64,000 bases of DNA from Porticoccaceae bacterium (GTDB taxonomy: Bacteria > Pseudomonadota > Gammaproteobacteria > Pseudomonadales > Porticoccaceae), in contig JAQWIR010000019.1 in the NCBI GenBank assembly GCA_029248755.1, forward strand, positions 1 to 64,000. The letters run 5' to 3'. Positions 29,575-39,260 of this stretch are shown piece after piece. Below the pieces are notes generated by a model. It ran no database searches, was not told the origin of the DNA, and worked only from the letters and a program-made list of their open reading frames with translations. The position numbers and the translations under genes are program-made. Numbering within the stretch: position 1 is the stretch's first letter; each line of letters begins with the position of its first letter.

Positions 29575-30561
29575 ATGTCAAATAACATGATGACAAAACC
29601 TATGTTTATTGAATCTGGACATCGCACTATAGCTCTTGAGACTCAAGCAGTTGGTGAGCTTCAACATAGAATTAATGAAGCCTTTACCACTGCCTGTGAA
29701 ACTCTTCTGGCCTGTGAGGGTCGAGTTATAGTGACGGGCATGGGAAAATCTGGCCATATAGGCAATAAAATAGCTGCCACTCTAGCAAGTACCGGAACGC
29801 CAGCATTTTTTGTACATCCAGGTGAGGCCAGCCATGGTGATTTAGGCATGATAACGAAGAATGACGTGGTTTTGGCAATGTCTAATTCAGGTAATACAGC
29901 TGAATTAGTAACCTTGATCCCTCTTATAAAGCGACTTGGAATTCCGTTAGTTAGTATGACTGGCGATGCCGATTCTGCACTTGCTCAAGCAGCCTGCGCC
30001 AATCTTGATATCAGCGTTTCAAGTGAAGCCTGCCCGTTAAATCTAGCTCCAACAACCAGTACAACTGTCACCCTTGTAATGGGCGATGCACTGGCGATTG
30101 CACTTTTAGAATCACGCGGTTTTACTGCTGAAGATTTTGCTTTTTCTCATCCTGGCGGTGCACTTGGCAGAAAGCTACTTCTAAAGGTCAGCGATATAAT
30201 GCATCAGGATCAAGAAGTACCAAAAGTAACACCTGAGTCACCCTTACAAAATGCACTATTAGAAATGACTGAAAAAGGTTTTGGCATGACTACTATTGTG
30301 GATAAGCAAGGTAGGCTTCTCGGCGTATTTACTGATGGTGACTTGAGAAGAGCTATAGATTCGAACGTTAATCTCAGTAGCGCATTGATAAAAGATGTTA
30401 TGTCCGCAAATCCTAAAACCATTAACCAAAATATTTTAGCCGCTGAAGCTTTGAATATTATGCAGCAAAGTAGTATCACCGCAGTCATTGTTGAAAATGA
30501 AAAAAAACAACCTGTCGGTGTAGTTCATATGCATGATATTCTTCGCGCAGGAGTCATCTAA
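29575..30561 (+). CDS. kdsD: D-arabinose 5-phosphate isomerase KdsD
   Basis: Makes arabinose 5-phosphate from ribulose 5-phosphate for Kdo synthesis. The 328-residue product has an SIS domain (about 30-185, with TGMGKSGHIGNKIAATLASTG, FVHPGEASHGDLGM and MSNSGNTAEL) and two CBS domains (about 205-325). A TATAAT stands at 29537-29542 about 30 bp upstream, but its -35 is poor. The stop TAA shares its last A with the kdsC ATG. Confidence 0.96.
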   Translation: MSNNMMTKPMFIESGHRTIALETQAVGELQHRINEAFTTACETLLACEGRVIVTGMGKSGHIGNKIAATLASTGTPAFFVHPGEASHGDLGMITKNDVVLAMSNSGNTAELVTLIPLIKRLGIPLVSMTGDADSALAQAACANLDISVSSEACPLNLAPTTSTTVTLVMGDALAIALLESRGFTAEDFAFSHPGGALGRKLLLKVSDIMHQDQEVPKVTPESPLQNALLEMTEKGFGMTTIVDKQGRLLGVFTDGDLRRAIDSNVNLSSALIKDVMSANPKTINQNILAAEALNIMQQSSITAVIVENEKKQPVGVVHMHDILRAGVI

Positions 30562-31097
30562 TGAACGAAAATTATCCATCGATTGTTATAAAAGCAGCAC
30601 AAAATATTAAGCTTTTACTGCTTGATGTGGATGGCGTTCTTACTGATGGCCAACTCTATTACGGCAATAGCGGCGAAGAGTTAAAAGCCTTTAATATTCA
30701 GGATGGCCTGGGGATTAAGCTTCTCCAGCGCGGCGGAATCAAAGTAGGTATTATCACTGGTCGCTCGTCTAACTTGCTCAAGCGCCGAGCACAAGAGCTC
30801 GATATTAATCCTGTAGTACAGGGTAGAGAGGACAAACTCACTGCGCTTAATGAATTACTTGAAACTATGGATATTAATATAGAAGAAATTGCTTTCGTTG
30901 GTGATGATTTGCCAGATTTATCGGTTATTAGCCGAGTTGGCTTAGGAATTACTCCTGCTAATGGCAACCATGTTCTTGCTAGTCAGGCACTGTGGCAAAC
31001 CAAAAAGTCTGGCGGAAATGGTGCGGTTAGAGAAGTTGCTGAGTTAATTTTAAATGCTCAAGGTAAACTGGAATCACTTTTGGCCACCTATAGATGA
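30561..31097 (+). CDS. kdsC: 3-deoxy-D-manno-octulosonate 8-phosphate phosphatase KdsC
   Basis: HAD-superfamily phosphatase releasing free Kdo. The 178-residue product belongs to the compact C0 type. The nucleophile motif LLDVDGVLTDG has Asp22 and Asp24, followed by motif II in IITGRSS, motif III Lys in GREDKLTAL and motif IV FVGDDLPDL. The start overlaps the kdsD stop and the end overlaps lptC by 4 bp, indicating one coupled operon. Confidence 0.97.
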   Translation: MNENYPSIVIKAAQNIKLLLLDVDGVLTDGQLYYGNSGEELKAFNIQDGLGIKLLQRGGIKVGIITGRSSNLLKRRAQELDINPVVQGREDKLTALNELLETMDINIEEIAFVGDDLPDLSVISRVGLGITPANGNHVLASQALWQTKKSGGNGAVREVAELILNAQGKLESLLATYR

Positions 31098-31663
31098 TCA
31101 AGCAATTCTTTCTATCCGCCTGTTTGGTCTTGATCACTGGAAGTTTTCTTCTTTTATGGGATAGTCCGCCGGAATCTTTTTTGCGACCTGATGCTAGTAA
31201 GGTTGAAACCCTTCCCAGCGCTGATAGCTACATGAGTAACATCAATGCCTATATATTTTCGCCTGATGGTACCCAAAAATACGTCCTCAAAGCATCTAAA
31301 ATATCAGTTTTTAGTGGCCTTTCTGAACTTAAATTAACACAGCCTTTATTAACTGCTTACAAAACAGATATTCTGGGCGCTCAATTTCAAATAAAAGCGG
31401 AAAATGCCACTCTCTTCAAGGCTGCTCAAATTTTTGAGTTTGATGGCAATGTTAATGCTAATTGGGAAAATCTAGCGGGTAACACAGTTTTAAAGGCTGA
31501 GCAGCTATCTTACTCTTTAGGAGAGGATAGTGCTTCTGCTGAAGGCGGCGTTGAATTAATAGCGCCGAATTCTAAAATTTCAGGAGATTCACTGACAGCT
31601 AATTTTGATACCAAAATTTTAAAAATAGAATCTCGAGTTAGAGGCGTTCATGATTCTATTTAG
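31094..31663 (+). CDS. lptC: LPS export protein LptC
   Basis: Inner-membrane anchored periplasmic bridge component that takes LPS from LptB2FG to LptA. The 189-residue protein has one N-terminal membrane helix (about 6-22) and a beta-jellyroll domain. Recognisable parts are PDGTQKYVLKASKISVFSG and the C-terminal ELIAPNSKISGDSLTANFDTK. It overlaps kdsC by ATGA and lptA by 14 bp. Position in the kdsC-lptC-lptA-lptB row makes the call firm although the family is divergent. Confidence 0.93.
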   Translation: MIKQFFLSACLVLITGSFLLLWDSPPESFLRPDASKVETLPSADSYMSNINAYIFSPDGTQKYVLKASKISVFSGLSELKLTQPLLTAYKTDILGAQFQIKAENATLFKAAQIFEFDGNVNANWENLAGNTVLKAEQLSYSLGEDSASAEGGVELIAPNSKISGDSLTANFDTKILKIESRVRGVHDSI

Positions 31664-32195
31664 AGTATTATTTGTCAGCCTTTTATTTGTGAGTAGCTCT
31701 TGCTTTTCTCTTAGTGATGATCAGGGTCAAACTATTACTATTGAGTCAGATATTGCCGAAAGAAATGAAAAAACCGGTCTGACTCAGTATTCTGGCAACG
31801 TTATTATCCAACAGGGAACCCTAATAATTGATGCCAATAAAGTTGAAGTTTTTTATAAAGATAAAAGAGTTAGTCGCATCCTCTGCGACGGTAATCCGGC
31901 AAGTTATCAACAAAAGACGAAAACTGGTGGACAGGTTATAGCTCGAGCAAGAATCATTGAGTACCTTCCCCAAGATAAAATTATTAATCTTAAAACTGAT
32001 GCCTCACTTTCGAGAAATGGTACCTTAATCAAAGGTGATAGTATCAATTATGACGTTGCCAACGAAACATGGCGCGCAAAAGGCGACAATCAAAGTACTC
32101 AGAAGCGGATTCAACTAGTTATACCGCCACTTCAAAAAACTGAAGATAGTAGCGCAAATACTAATTCTTATAATGACCTGAGTGTGCCTCAATGA
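31650..32195 (+). CDS. lptA: LPS transport periplasmic protein LptA
   Basis: The 181-residue protein has a signal peptide ([22 protein letters not shown], about 22 residues) and an OstA/LptA beta-jellyroll: [27 protein letters not shown], then [12 protein letters not shown]. It polymerises to carry LPS across the periplasm between LptC and LptD. The C-terminal tail (about 155-181) is polar and probably disordered. The start overlaps lptC, and the stop overlaps the lptB ATG by 4 bp. Confidence 0.93.
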   Translation: MILFRVLFVSLLFVSSSCFSLSDDQGQTITIESDIAERNEKTGLTQYSGNVIIQQGTLIIDANKVEVFYKDKRVSRILCDGNPASYQQKTKTGGQVIARARIIEYLPQDKIINLKTDASLSRNGTLIKGDSINYDVANETWRAKGDNQSTQKRIQLVIPPLQKTEDSSANTNSYNDLSVPQ

Positions 32196-32917
32196 CTACT
32201 TTAACCGCCAATCACCTGTCTAAAAGTTATGGTAAACGTCCCGTTGTCAAGGATGTATCATTTTCTGTTAGTCAAGGTGAGGTTGTTGGACTTCTGGGCC
32301 CTAATGGCGCCGGTAAGACAACATGTTTTTATATGACTATTGGCCTGGTAAGGCAAGATGGCGGGCAAATACTCATCAACGATCAAGATATTTCTGAATT
32401 ACCCATGCATGGACGCGCTCGAAAAGGCTTAGGTTATTTGCCCCAAGAGCCTTCAATTTTTAGAAAACTTAGCGTCAGTGATAATATCTTAGCAATCTTA
32501 GAAACACGCAAAGATTTAACTCCTCCTCAGCGACGCGAAAAATTGGATAGCCTGCTTAATGAATTTCATATTAGCCATTTAACTGAATCAAATGGCATGA
32601 GCCTTTCTGGCGGCGAAAGACGGCGTGTAGAAATAGCTCGAGCTCTGGCAACTGACCCAAAATTTATTCTTTTAGATGAGCCTTTTGCTGGCGTTGATCC
32701 CATTTCGGTCAATGATATTAAAGGTATTATTCGTCATCTGAGTGACAAAGGAATCGGAGTTTTAATTACTGATCATAATGTTCGAGAAACTCTCGATATT
32801 TGTGCGCGAGCCTATATTGTGGGTGAGGGTCATGTTATCGCTGAGGGAACTACAGCACACATTTTATCTGATCAAAAAGTTCGAGATACCTATCTTGGCG
32901 ATCATTTCACCATGTAG
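32192..32917 (+). CDS. lptB: LPS export ABC transporter ATPase LptB
   Basis: Cytoplasmic ATPase that powers LPS extraction by LptFG. The 241-residue product has Walker A GPNGAGKT (36-43), the Q-loop in [16 protein letters not shown], signature [15 protein letters not shown] (about 138-152), Walker [14 protein letters not shown] and the switch His in [13 protein letters not shown]. LptF and LptG are not in the window, which is usual because they lie elsewhere in gammaproteobacteria. Confidence 0.97.
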   Translation: MTTLTANHLSKSYGKRPVVKDVSFSVSQGEVVGLLGPNGAGKTTCFYMTIGLVRQDGGQILINDQDISELPMHGRARKGLGYLPQEPSIFRKLSVSDNILAILETRKDLTPPQRREKLDSLLNEFHISHLTESNGMSLSGGERRRVEIARALATDPKFILLDEPFAGVDPISVNDIKGIIRHLSDKGIGVLITDHNVRETLDICARAYIVGEGHVIAEGTTAHILSDQKVRDTYLGDHFTM

Positions 32918-33002
32918 CCAGAATTTATTGATTCAAATCTTGCTTTACACCTCACTTCGGCACTAACATTAAGTATATGGCAACTAAAAAGTTTTTTAGA
33001 AT

Positions 33003-34520
33003 ATGAGGCAAGGCCTTCAGCTAAAGTTTAGTCAGCAACTAAATATGACCCCGCAGCTGCAGCAAGCAATAAAATTGCTGCAGCTGTCTACGCTTGACCT
33101 TGAACAAGAGATTATTGAACAGCTTTATAACAATCCGCTTTTAGAGACCGATGAACAAGCCGGCGCCAATGATCAAATTCAGCAAGATAACAATTCTGGA
33201 GCGGATGACGTAAGCTTTGATAACGATGATCCTGAAAATTACACTCAATCACAGGACTCAACAGAGCATGTAAGTGGCACTTCAGAAACAACTTGGGAAA
33301 CAGACAACTCGGACAATTTACCTATTGATAATAATTGGAGCGAGGGAGCAAGCACAGCAATCAAGCCCCTATCAAATGACAATGACTTTAATTTAGATAC
33401 AGTTTATCAGGTCACTGAATCTCTTCAAGATCACCTTTTTTGGCAACTCAATTTAATTACCCTATCATATCGCGATAAAGCTGTTGCAGAGGCCTTTATT
33501 GACGCTATAAATGACAATGGTTTCTTATCGAATGATCTTCAGGAAATCACGGTACATTTAAAAGATCAAAATGCAGATGATCCATTACAGGACGATGAAT
33601 TGGTTGCTGTTTTAAAAAGACTCCAGCAATTTGACCCTCCAGGAATTTTTGCCCGGGATCTTAAGGAATGTCTTTCTATTCAATTAAATCAACTTAGCGA
33701 TGACACTCCCTACCTTCAAGAAGCGAAAGTATTGGTTGAAAACTTCTTGGAAGAAATTGCCACAACTGAACTCGCTAAGTTAGTAAAAAAGAGTAAGTTA
33801 GACCAGGACTCCCTACAACAGGGTCTTGAATTAATTCGAACATTAAATCCAAGACCAGGCGAGATGCTGGCGGCAGATGATACAGAATATATCGTACCTG
33901 ATGTATATATTGAAAAACTAAGTGGTCGTTGGCAGGTAAGGTTAAACAGTACCAATATTCCGCGTATTAGAATCAACCAAACTTATAGTGATCTTATTAA
34001 GCGAGCGGATGACAGTGATGAAAATCAGTTCTTAAAAAAGAATTTGAATGAAGCGCGCTGGTTTATTCGTAGCCTTGAAAGTCGAAATGACACTCTAATG
34101 CAAGTCACTATGGCAATCGTAGATTTTCAACAAGGCTTTTTGGAGCATGGCCCGGTCGCAATGAAGCCTCTGGTTCTCTCAGAGATAGCCGAACAACTAG
34201 AACTGCATGAATCAACCGTTTCAAGAGTAACTACAAAGAAATATATGGCAACACCCCAGGGGATTTATGAGCTCAAATATTTCTTTTCTAGCCATGTGGG
34301 TACTTCTGATGGTGGAGAGTGTTCATCGACTGCGGTTTGCGCTATCCTAAAAATGTTAATTGAGGCAGAACGTCCATGTAAGCCTTTAAGTGACAATAAG
34401 TTGACGACTCTTTTAGCCGATCAAGGAATTCAAGTGGCTCGACGAACGGTTGCGAAGTATCGCGAAAGTATGAATATACCCTCGTCGAGCCAGAGAAAAA
34501 GATTTGTAAATAAAATGTAA
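33003..34520 (+). CDS. rpoN: RNA polymerase sigma-54 factor RpoN
   Basis: Sigma factor for nitrogen-related and other enhancer-dependent promoters. The 505-residue product begins with the Gln/Leu-rich activator-interaction region (LQLKFSQQLNMTPQLQQAIKLLQLS), then an acidic linker (about 50-125), the core-binding domain, the helix-turn-helix (about 395-415, LSEIAEQLELHESTVSRVT) and the RpoN box ARRTVAKYRE (about 481-490). A sigma54 promoter before amt at the right end of this window is a likely target. It precedes hpf, ptsN, rapZ and npr. Confidence 0.98.
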   Translation: MRQGLQLKFSQQLNMTPQLQQAIKLLQLSTLDLEQEIIEQLYNNPLLETDEQAGANDQIQQDNNSGADDVSFDNDDPENYTQSQDSTEHVSGTSETTWETDNSDNLPIDNNWSEGASTAIKPLSNDNDFNLDTVYQVTESLQDHLFWQLNLITLSYRDKAVAEAFIDAINDNGFLSNDLQEITVHLKDQNADDPLQDDELVAVLKRLQQFDPPGIFARDLKECLSIQLNQLSDDTPYLQEAKVLVENFLEEIATTELAKLVKKSKLDQDSLQQGLELIRTLNPRPGEMLAADDTEYIVPDVYIEKLSGRWQVRLNSTNIPRIRINQTYSDLIKRADDSDENQFLKKNLNEARWFIRSLESRNDTLMQVTMAIVDFQQGFLEHGPVAMKPLVLSEIAEQLELHESTVSRVTTKKYMATPQGIYELKYFFSSHVGTSDGGECSSTAVCAILKMLIEAERPCKPLSDNKLTTLLADQGIQVARRTVAKYRESMNIPSSSQRKRFVNKM

Positions 34521-34534
34521 CCAAGGAGAACACT

Positions 34535-34822
34535 ATGCACATGACCATTAGCGGACATCATTTAGAGATAACTGATCCAATTCGTGAATATGTCACCGCC
34601 AAGTTAGCCAAGCTTGAACGTCACTATGACCATATTAATAGCACCGCAGTTATCCTAAGCGTAGAAAAACTTTCTCAAAAGGCTGAAGCCACTATTCATG
34701 TCTCAGGCGGAGAATTATTTGCCAATGCTGAACATACGGATCTGTATGCAGCCATTGATGCGCTCAGTGATAAATTAGATCGTCAAATTATCAAGCACAA
34801 AGAAAAACATAGGGATCATTAG
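34535..34822 (+). CDS. hpf: Ribosome hibernation promoting factor, short form
   Basis: The 95-residue protein of the HPF/YfiA fold contains ISGHHLEITDPIREYVTAKLAKLERHYDHI and an internal HVSGGELFANAEHTDLYAAIDALSDKLDRQI. Short HPF acts with RMF to form 100S ribosome dimers. A clear ribosome site, AAGGAG, precedes ATG 34535, and the gap to rpoN is 14 bp. The rpoN-hpf-ptsN-rapZ-npr order matches E. coli. Confidence 0.96.
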   Translation: MHMTISGHHLEITDPIREYVTAKLAKLERHYDHINSTAVILSVEKLSQKAEATIHVSGGELFANAEHTDLYAAIDALSDKLDRQIIKHKEKHRDH

Positions 34823-34830
34823 ACCAAGGT

Positions 34831-35295
34831 ATGAAAATCTCTGATGTACTCACTCCAGAACTAACTAGCTGTAATTTACCCGGACGCAGTAAAAAACGTA
34901 TTCTAGAAAATATTGCCCAGATAATTACTGCGCAGCTGGGTGGCAACAATGAACTCTGTGATCTTTTATTTGATAACTTTGTATCACGAGAAAAATTAGG
35001 TAGCACCGGTCTTGGAAATGGCGTTGCTATTCCTCACTGCCGCACACCGGGCGTTAAAAAAATATATGGTTTTTTAGCCAAGCTAACTTCACCCGTGGAT
35101 TTTGATGCAATTGATGATGAGCCGGTAGATTTGGTGTTTGCCCTAGTTGTGCCGGAAGAAAAAAATGATGAGCATCTGAGCACTCTTGCGAGAATCGCCA
35201 AAATTATGCAGGATGAAGAATCTCGTCAAAAAATTCGCGACTGCGAAAACGATGACTTACTTTTTAACACCGTTTTAGCCTTGGAGCGCAAGTAA
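34831..35295 (+). CDS. ptsN: Nitrogen PTS enzyme IIA (PtsN)
   Basis: Regulatory phosphocarrier IIA-Ntr that receives phosphate from NPr and modulates potassium and nitrogen or envelope functions. The 154-residue product has the phosphorylated His69 in GLGNGVAIPHCR and the following FDAIDDEPVDLVFALVVPE block. Located 8 bp after hpf. Confidence 0.96.
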   Translation: MKISDVLTPELTSCNLPGRSKKRILENIAQIITAQLGGNNELCDLLFDNFVSREKLGSTGLGNGVAIPHCRTPGVKKIYGFLAKLTSPVDFDAIDDEPVDLVFALVVPEEKNDEHLSTLARIAKIMQDEESRQKIRDCENDDLLFNTVLALERK

Positions 35296-35300
35296 AAATA

Positions 35301-36164
35301 ATGAGACTTGTTGTTATTAGTGGCCACTCAGGCTCAGGAAAGACATCTGCTCTCAATATTCTCGAGGATGTTGGCTTTACTTGTGTGGATAATTTACCTT
35401 CAAGCCTGCTTCCCGAGCTCATCAGTCAGCTTAGAGAAGAAAGCAGCGATCCGAAATTACAATTAGCTGTTGGAATAGATGCACGCAACCTAATGGGTGA
35501 TCTAACTAAAATTCCGAAAATGCTAAGCACCATTGAGGATTACGGTGTTCAAGTTGACGTCATCTTTCTAAAAGCACAACGCACAGATTTATTGCGACGT
35601 TATTCTGAAACTAGACGCAAGCATCCATTGAGTAGTAACACCATAGGGCTTAAAGAGGCAATTGATCTCGAGGAAAATATTATCTCACCCATTGCTCAAG
35701 TTGCCAGTCTTACCATTGATACATCGGGACTAACACTTCACCAATTGCGTGATTTGGTTAAAAATACCATCGTGCCTAATAATCAACATCAGATGACCAT
35801 TCTATTTGAAAGCTTTGGTTTTAAGCAGCGTATTCCAAATGGGTCAGACTTTGTTTTTGATGTTCGATGTTTACCCAACCCCTACTGGAAAATAGAACTT
35901 CGAACCCAAACTGGAAATGACTCAGGCGTGATCAATTTTCTTGAAAGTCAGGTTGATGTGGCCTCAATGCTGGCTGATATTATTGGTTATCTGACCCGCT
36001 GGATTCCAAAATTTCAGGCTAATAATCGTAGTTATTTGACTGTTTCAATTGGTTGTACTGGGGGTCAACATCGCTCTGTATATATTGCCAATCGCCTTCA
36101 TGAGCATTTCTCTAAACAATATAACTTAGTTCAGGTAATGCATAAAGAAATTGCTAGCCAGTGA
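35301..36164 (+). CDS. rapZ: RNase adapter protein RapZ
   Basis: The 287-residue nucleotide- and RNA-binding protein has Walker A GHSGSGKT (8-15), the conserved DNLPSSLLPELI, LRRYSETRRKHPL, and the C-terminal block FDVRCLPNPYW followed near the end by SIGCTGGQHRSVYIANRL. In E. coli it guides RNase E to the GlmZ sRNA and so links glucosamine 6-phosphate to glmS expression. The gene follows ptsN by 5 bp. No GlmZ-like RNA was recognised in the window. Confidence 0.96.
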   Translation: MRLVVISGHSGSGKTSALNILEDVGFTCVDNLPSSLLPELISQLREESSDPKLQLAVGIDARNLMGDLTKIPKMLSTIEDYGVQVDVIFLKAQRTDLLRRYSETRRKHPLSSNTIGLKEAIDLEENIISPIAQVASLTIDTSGLTLHQLRDLVKNTIVPNNQHQMTILFESFGFKQRIPNGSDFVFDVRCLPNPYWKIELRTQTGNDSGVINFLESQVDVASMLADIIGYLTRWIPKFQANNRSYLTVSIGCTGGQHRSVYIANRLHEHFSKQYNLVQVMHKEIASQ

Positions 36165-36180
36165 AAAATAGGTAAAAATA

Positions 36181-36450
36181 ATGATTAATTGTAAATTACT
36201 CATAATCAATGAGCTCGGATTACACGCCCGAGCTGCAACTAAACTGGCATCCCTTGCAGGTCGTTACGAGTCTAGTATAAAAACCGGCACAGAATCACCA
36301 TTGGTGGATGCTAAAAGTATTATGTCACTATTACTTTTAGCGGCTAGTCAGGGTACTGAACTTATTTTTGAATTTGACGGACCTGATGAAGATGAGGCAT
36401 GTAGTATGATTACTCGACTGCTGGCTGACTATTTCGGCGAGGGAAAATAA
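36181..36450 (+). CDS. npr: Phosphocarrier protein NPr
   Basis: HPr-like carrier of the nitrogen PTS. The 89-residue product has the phosphorylation site His15 in NELGLHARAATKLASLA and the second HPr motif VDAKSIMSLLLLAASQGTEL. It passes phosphate from PtsP to PtsN, which is encoded two genes upstream. Separated from rapZ by 16 bp. Confidence 0.95.
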   Translation: MINCKLLIINELGLHARAATKLASLAGRYESSIKTGTESPLVDAKSIMSLLLLAASQGTELIFEFDGPDEDEACSMITRLLADYFGEGK

Positions 36451-36553
36451 ACCTCGTAGTTCAAATTTACGCTCTATAGCAAGGCATCCTGGTGTCTTTT
36501 AGGTTAAACTATCGATTCACTGCTGCTTATTGGGCTTTTGAGGAAATAGAAGC

Positions 36554-37903
36554 ATGACTCAGGTAACGCAACATAATAACCTACTGTCACAACTTGGTAG
36601 CGCCATCGACTCGGTGACGTTAAATCAAGTTAGGCACACCCTCAATAATTTATCCCCACCCGATGTTGCCCACCAGTTGGAAACTGCTCCTCCTAAATAC
36701 AGAAGAATTCTTTGGGAACTCGTTGATCCGGAAATATCTGGAGAAGTTATTCATTAATTATCCGATGATATAAGATTAGAATTTTTAGATGAAATGGATA
36801 GCGCCGAAGTCGCATCCATAACCGAGGGTCTGGATGTCGATGACATTGTAGATATCCTCCAGCAATTACCCGATCGCGTTATCCCTGAGGTTTTACAAGC
36901 CATGTCGGCGCAGGATAGACAACGGGTTGAGTCAGTTCTTACTTATAACGAAGATACCGCTGGCGGCCTGATGGACACTGAGGTTATAACCGTTCGTCCG
37001 GATATTACTGTTGATGTTGTTCTACGCTATCTTCGTCGTTTTGAGGAAATTCCAGAAATTACTGATAACCTTTTTGTAGTTAACCGTGATGATACTTTTG
37101 TTGGCAACCTGCCATTGGGAATGTTACTGACATCATCGCCAACGACTAGCGTAAGGGAAGTCATAAATACCGAGGTACGAGGCATCCATGTCAATCTTAC
37201 TGACTCTGAAGTGGCACAGTTGTTTCAGCGCCATGATTTGGTTTCTGCGCCTGTAGTGGACGACGAAAATCGCCTAGTGGGTCGAATCACCATTGATGAT
37301 GTGGTTGATGTTATTGTTGAGGATGCCGATCACTCTTTACTTGCTATGGCTGGCCTCAGTGATACCGAAGATACATTCTCATCGATTGGCAAAACTGTTC
37401 CACGACGTGCCGTATGGTTGGGGGTTAATCTGCTGACTGCAATATTTGCCTCAACTGCTATTAGCCTATTTGAAGATACTTTGGATAAAGTGGTGGCACT
37501 GGCAATTTTGATGCCTATTGTCGCTAGCATGGGAGGTGTGGCAGGAAGCCAGACATTAACCGTAGTTATAAGAGGGATGGCCCTTGGTCAAATTGAGCGC
37601 GGCAACCTAAACTTTCTGCTCAGCAAAGAGTTTGCTGTGGGTGCCCTTAATGGACTCCTTTATGCCCTTATCGTGGGATGTGTAGTATCGCTGTGGTTTC
37701 AAGATGCAACTATGGCTCTTATTATTGGTCTTGCTATGGCAATAAATTTGATGGCAGCTGCACTTACGGGGACGTTACTTCCGGTGTTACTTAAATCTCT
37801 TAAAATTGATCCCGCGCTTGCAGGAACAGTTATCCTGACCACAATTACTGATGTAGTAGGCTTTATTTCGTTCCTCGGCCTTGCAACACTGTTTCTTACC
37901 TAA
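36554..37903 (+). pseudogene. mgtE: Magnesium transporter MgtE, interrupted by in-frame TAA at codon 68
   Basis: MgtE is a Mg2+-gated channel with an N-domain, a CBS pair and five membrane helices. The frame from ATG 36554 (ribosome site GAGGAA) encodes 67 residues ending ISGEVIH, then TAA (36755-36757). The same frame continues without shift as LSDDIRLEFLDEMDSAEVAS to the normal end at 37903, 449 residues in all. N-domain sequence is on both sides of the stop. CBS domains (about 145-265, RPDITVDVVLRYLRRF) and the membrane domain with MPIVASMGGVAGSQTLTVVIRG are intact. The stop probably replaces Gln or Glu (CAA or GAA). An ATG at 36794 could restart a shortened 369-residue product but lacks a good ribosome site. 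Confidence 0.88.
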
Positions 37904-38403
37904 TGTCTGACTTACCCAACGAATCAATAGATCTACCCAGCAGATCACAGCTCAAGAGAGAGAATCAAGAGCTGCGAGATATGGGTGAACAATTAGTGTT
38001 ATTACCTAAGTCGCAACTCGAAAAAATTATTTTGGATGATTCTTTGAAAGCAGCTATCAAAGAAGCACGACGGTTAAAGAATTTGGATGCAAGACGCCGT
38101 CAAATTCAGTACATAGGCAAGCTTTTACGCAGTATTGATGTTAGTAAAATCGAATATTCTCTGGATAAACTCAATCATCAGTCTCAAACTTTTCGCCAAC
38201 ATTTTGCTAAACTGGAGCAGTGGCGAGATCGCTTTATCAATGAGGGTAATGACGCCATCGAGGATTTTATTGGGCACTATCCAAACGCTGACAGACAACA
38301 GCTACGAAACCTTCAAAGACAGGCTTGCCGTGATAAATCTCTTAACAAAAATTCATCTGCAAGTGAAAAGCTATTTCAATATATCAGACAACTAGCCGAT
38401 TAG
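37903..38403 (+). CDS. darP: Ribosome-associated protein DarP (YjgA, DUF615)
   Basis: The 166-residue protein of the DUF615 family promotes 50S peptidyl-transferase centre maturation. Characteristic parts are SRSQLKRENQELRDMGEQLVLLP at the N-terminus, IKEARRLKNLDARRRQIQYIGKLLR in the middle and RQQLRNLQRQACRD near the end. Its ATG begins at the last base of the mgtE stop, so it would be coupled to the interrupted mgtE. The 3' end overlaps the convergent nitrilase gene by 4 bp. Confidence 0.94.
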   Translation: MSDLPNESIDLPSRSQLKRENQELRDMGEQLVLLPKSQLEKIILDDSLKAAIKEARRLKNLDARRRQIQYIGKLLRSIDVSKIEYSLDKLNHQSQTFRQHFAKLEQWRDRFINEGNDAIEDFIGHYPNADRQQLRNLQRQACRDKSLNKNSSASEKLFQYIRQLAD

Positions 38404-39233
38404 TTTTTAAACATTAATCGACCGTGATTCTGAACTGGCATTCTGGTTCTAATATCATCAATCATATTTATATTAATATCGGCAGAAACCACACCAATGT
38501 CATCATCAATTTTGGCAATCACTGTCCCCCAAGGATCAATAATTGCACTGCCACCCCAAAGGCCACGTGAACTACTGGTTCTATCAACTAAATTAGCACC
38601 TATCATAAAAAATTGGTTCTCTACAGCCCGCGCTCTGAGTAAAAGCTGCCAGTGATCTCTGCCGGTAATAGCGGTAAATGCAGCTGGAACTGTAACTATC
38701 TGGGCACCCGCCACCCTAAGCTGATGGTACAAAGCAGCAAACCTTAAATCATAACAAACAGATAATCCTAGCTTACAAGAGTCTGTTTCAACAGTTTTAA
38801 TAGCCGTACCATAGCTATAGGAATCAGATTCACGATAAGCTTGATGGCTATGTTCTGAATGGACGTCGGCATCAAACAAATGGATCTTGTCGTAATGATT
38901 AATGCACTGACCACTGGGGTCGTAGATTAGCGACCTTGCCACTGGCTTAGATTTTTTATCCCCTACCGGAACCGTTCCGCCGATAATCCACAGCTTAAAA
39001 CGCTTGGCCTGCTCACTTAAAAATTGCCTAACAGGGCCACTATCTAATGCTTCCTGACAACCTATGGATTGCAAATCTTGTTCGCCATAATAAGCAAAGT
39101 TTTCTGGCAGAACGACTATCCTTACCTGTTGCCTTGAAGCCTCAGCTAATAACTTTTGAATTTGATTGAGGTTAGCGTCTAATTGTTTTAATGGTCGAGA
39201 CTGTATAGCAGCCACTTTTATAATTTTTTTCAT
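38400..39233 (-). CDS. Carbon-nitrogen hydrolase family protein (Nit/omega-amidase-like)
   Basis: The 277-residue nitrilase-superfamily hydrolase has the Glu-Lys-Cys triad: Glu44 in VLPENFAYYG, Lys in HYDKIHLFDADV (about 113) and Cys in LSVCYDLRF (about 157). It resembles the Nit1/deaminated-glutathione amidase type found beside yhdP in Pseudomonas (PA4475 neighbourhood). The gene is 27 bp after yhdP in the same direction. Repair of deaminated glutathione is the likely reaction but is inferred from family and context. Confidence 0.9.
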   Translation of the reverse strand: MKKIIKVAAIQSRPLKQLDANLNQIQKLLAEASRQQVRIVVLPENFAYYGEQDLQSIGCQEALDSGPVRQFLSEQAKRFKLWIIGGTVPVGDKKSKPVARSLIYDPSGQCINHYDKIHLFDADVHSEHSHQAYRESDSYSYGTAIKTVETDSCKLGLSVCYDLRFAALYHQLRVAGAQIVTVPAAFTAITGRDHWQLLLRARAVENQFFMIGANLVDRTSSSRGLWGGSAIIDPWGTVIAKIDDDIGVVSADININMIDDIRTRMPVQNHGRLMFKN

Positions 39234-39260
39234 AATAATTTTAAGTAATTACTCTGTTTG

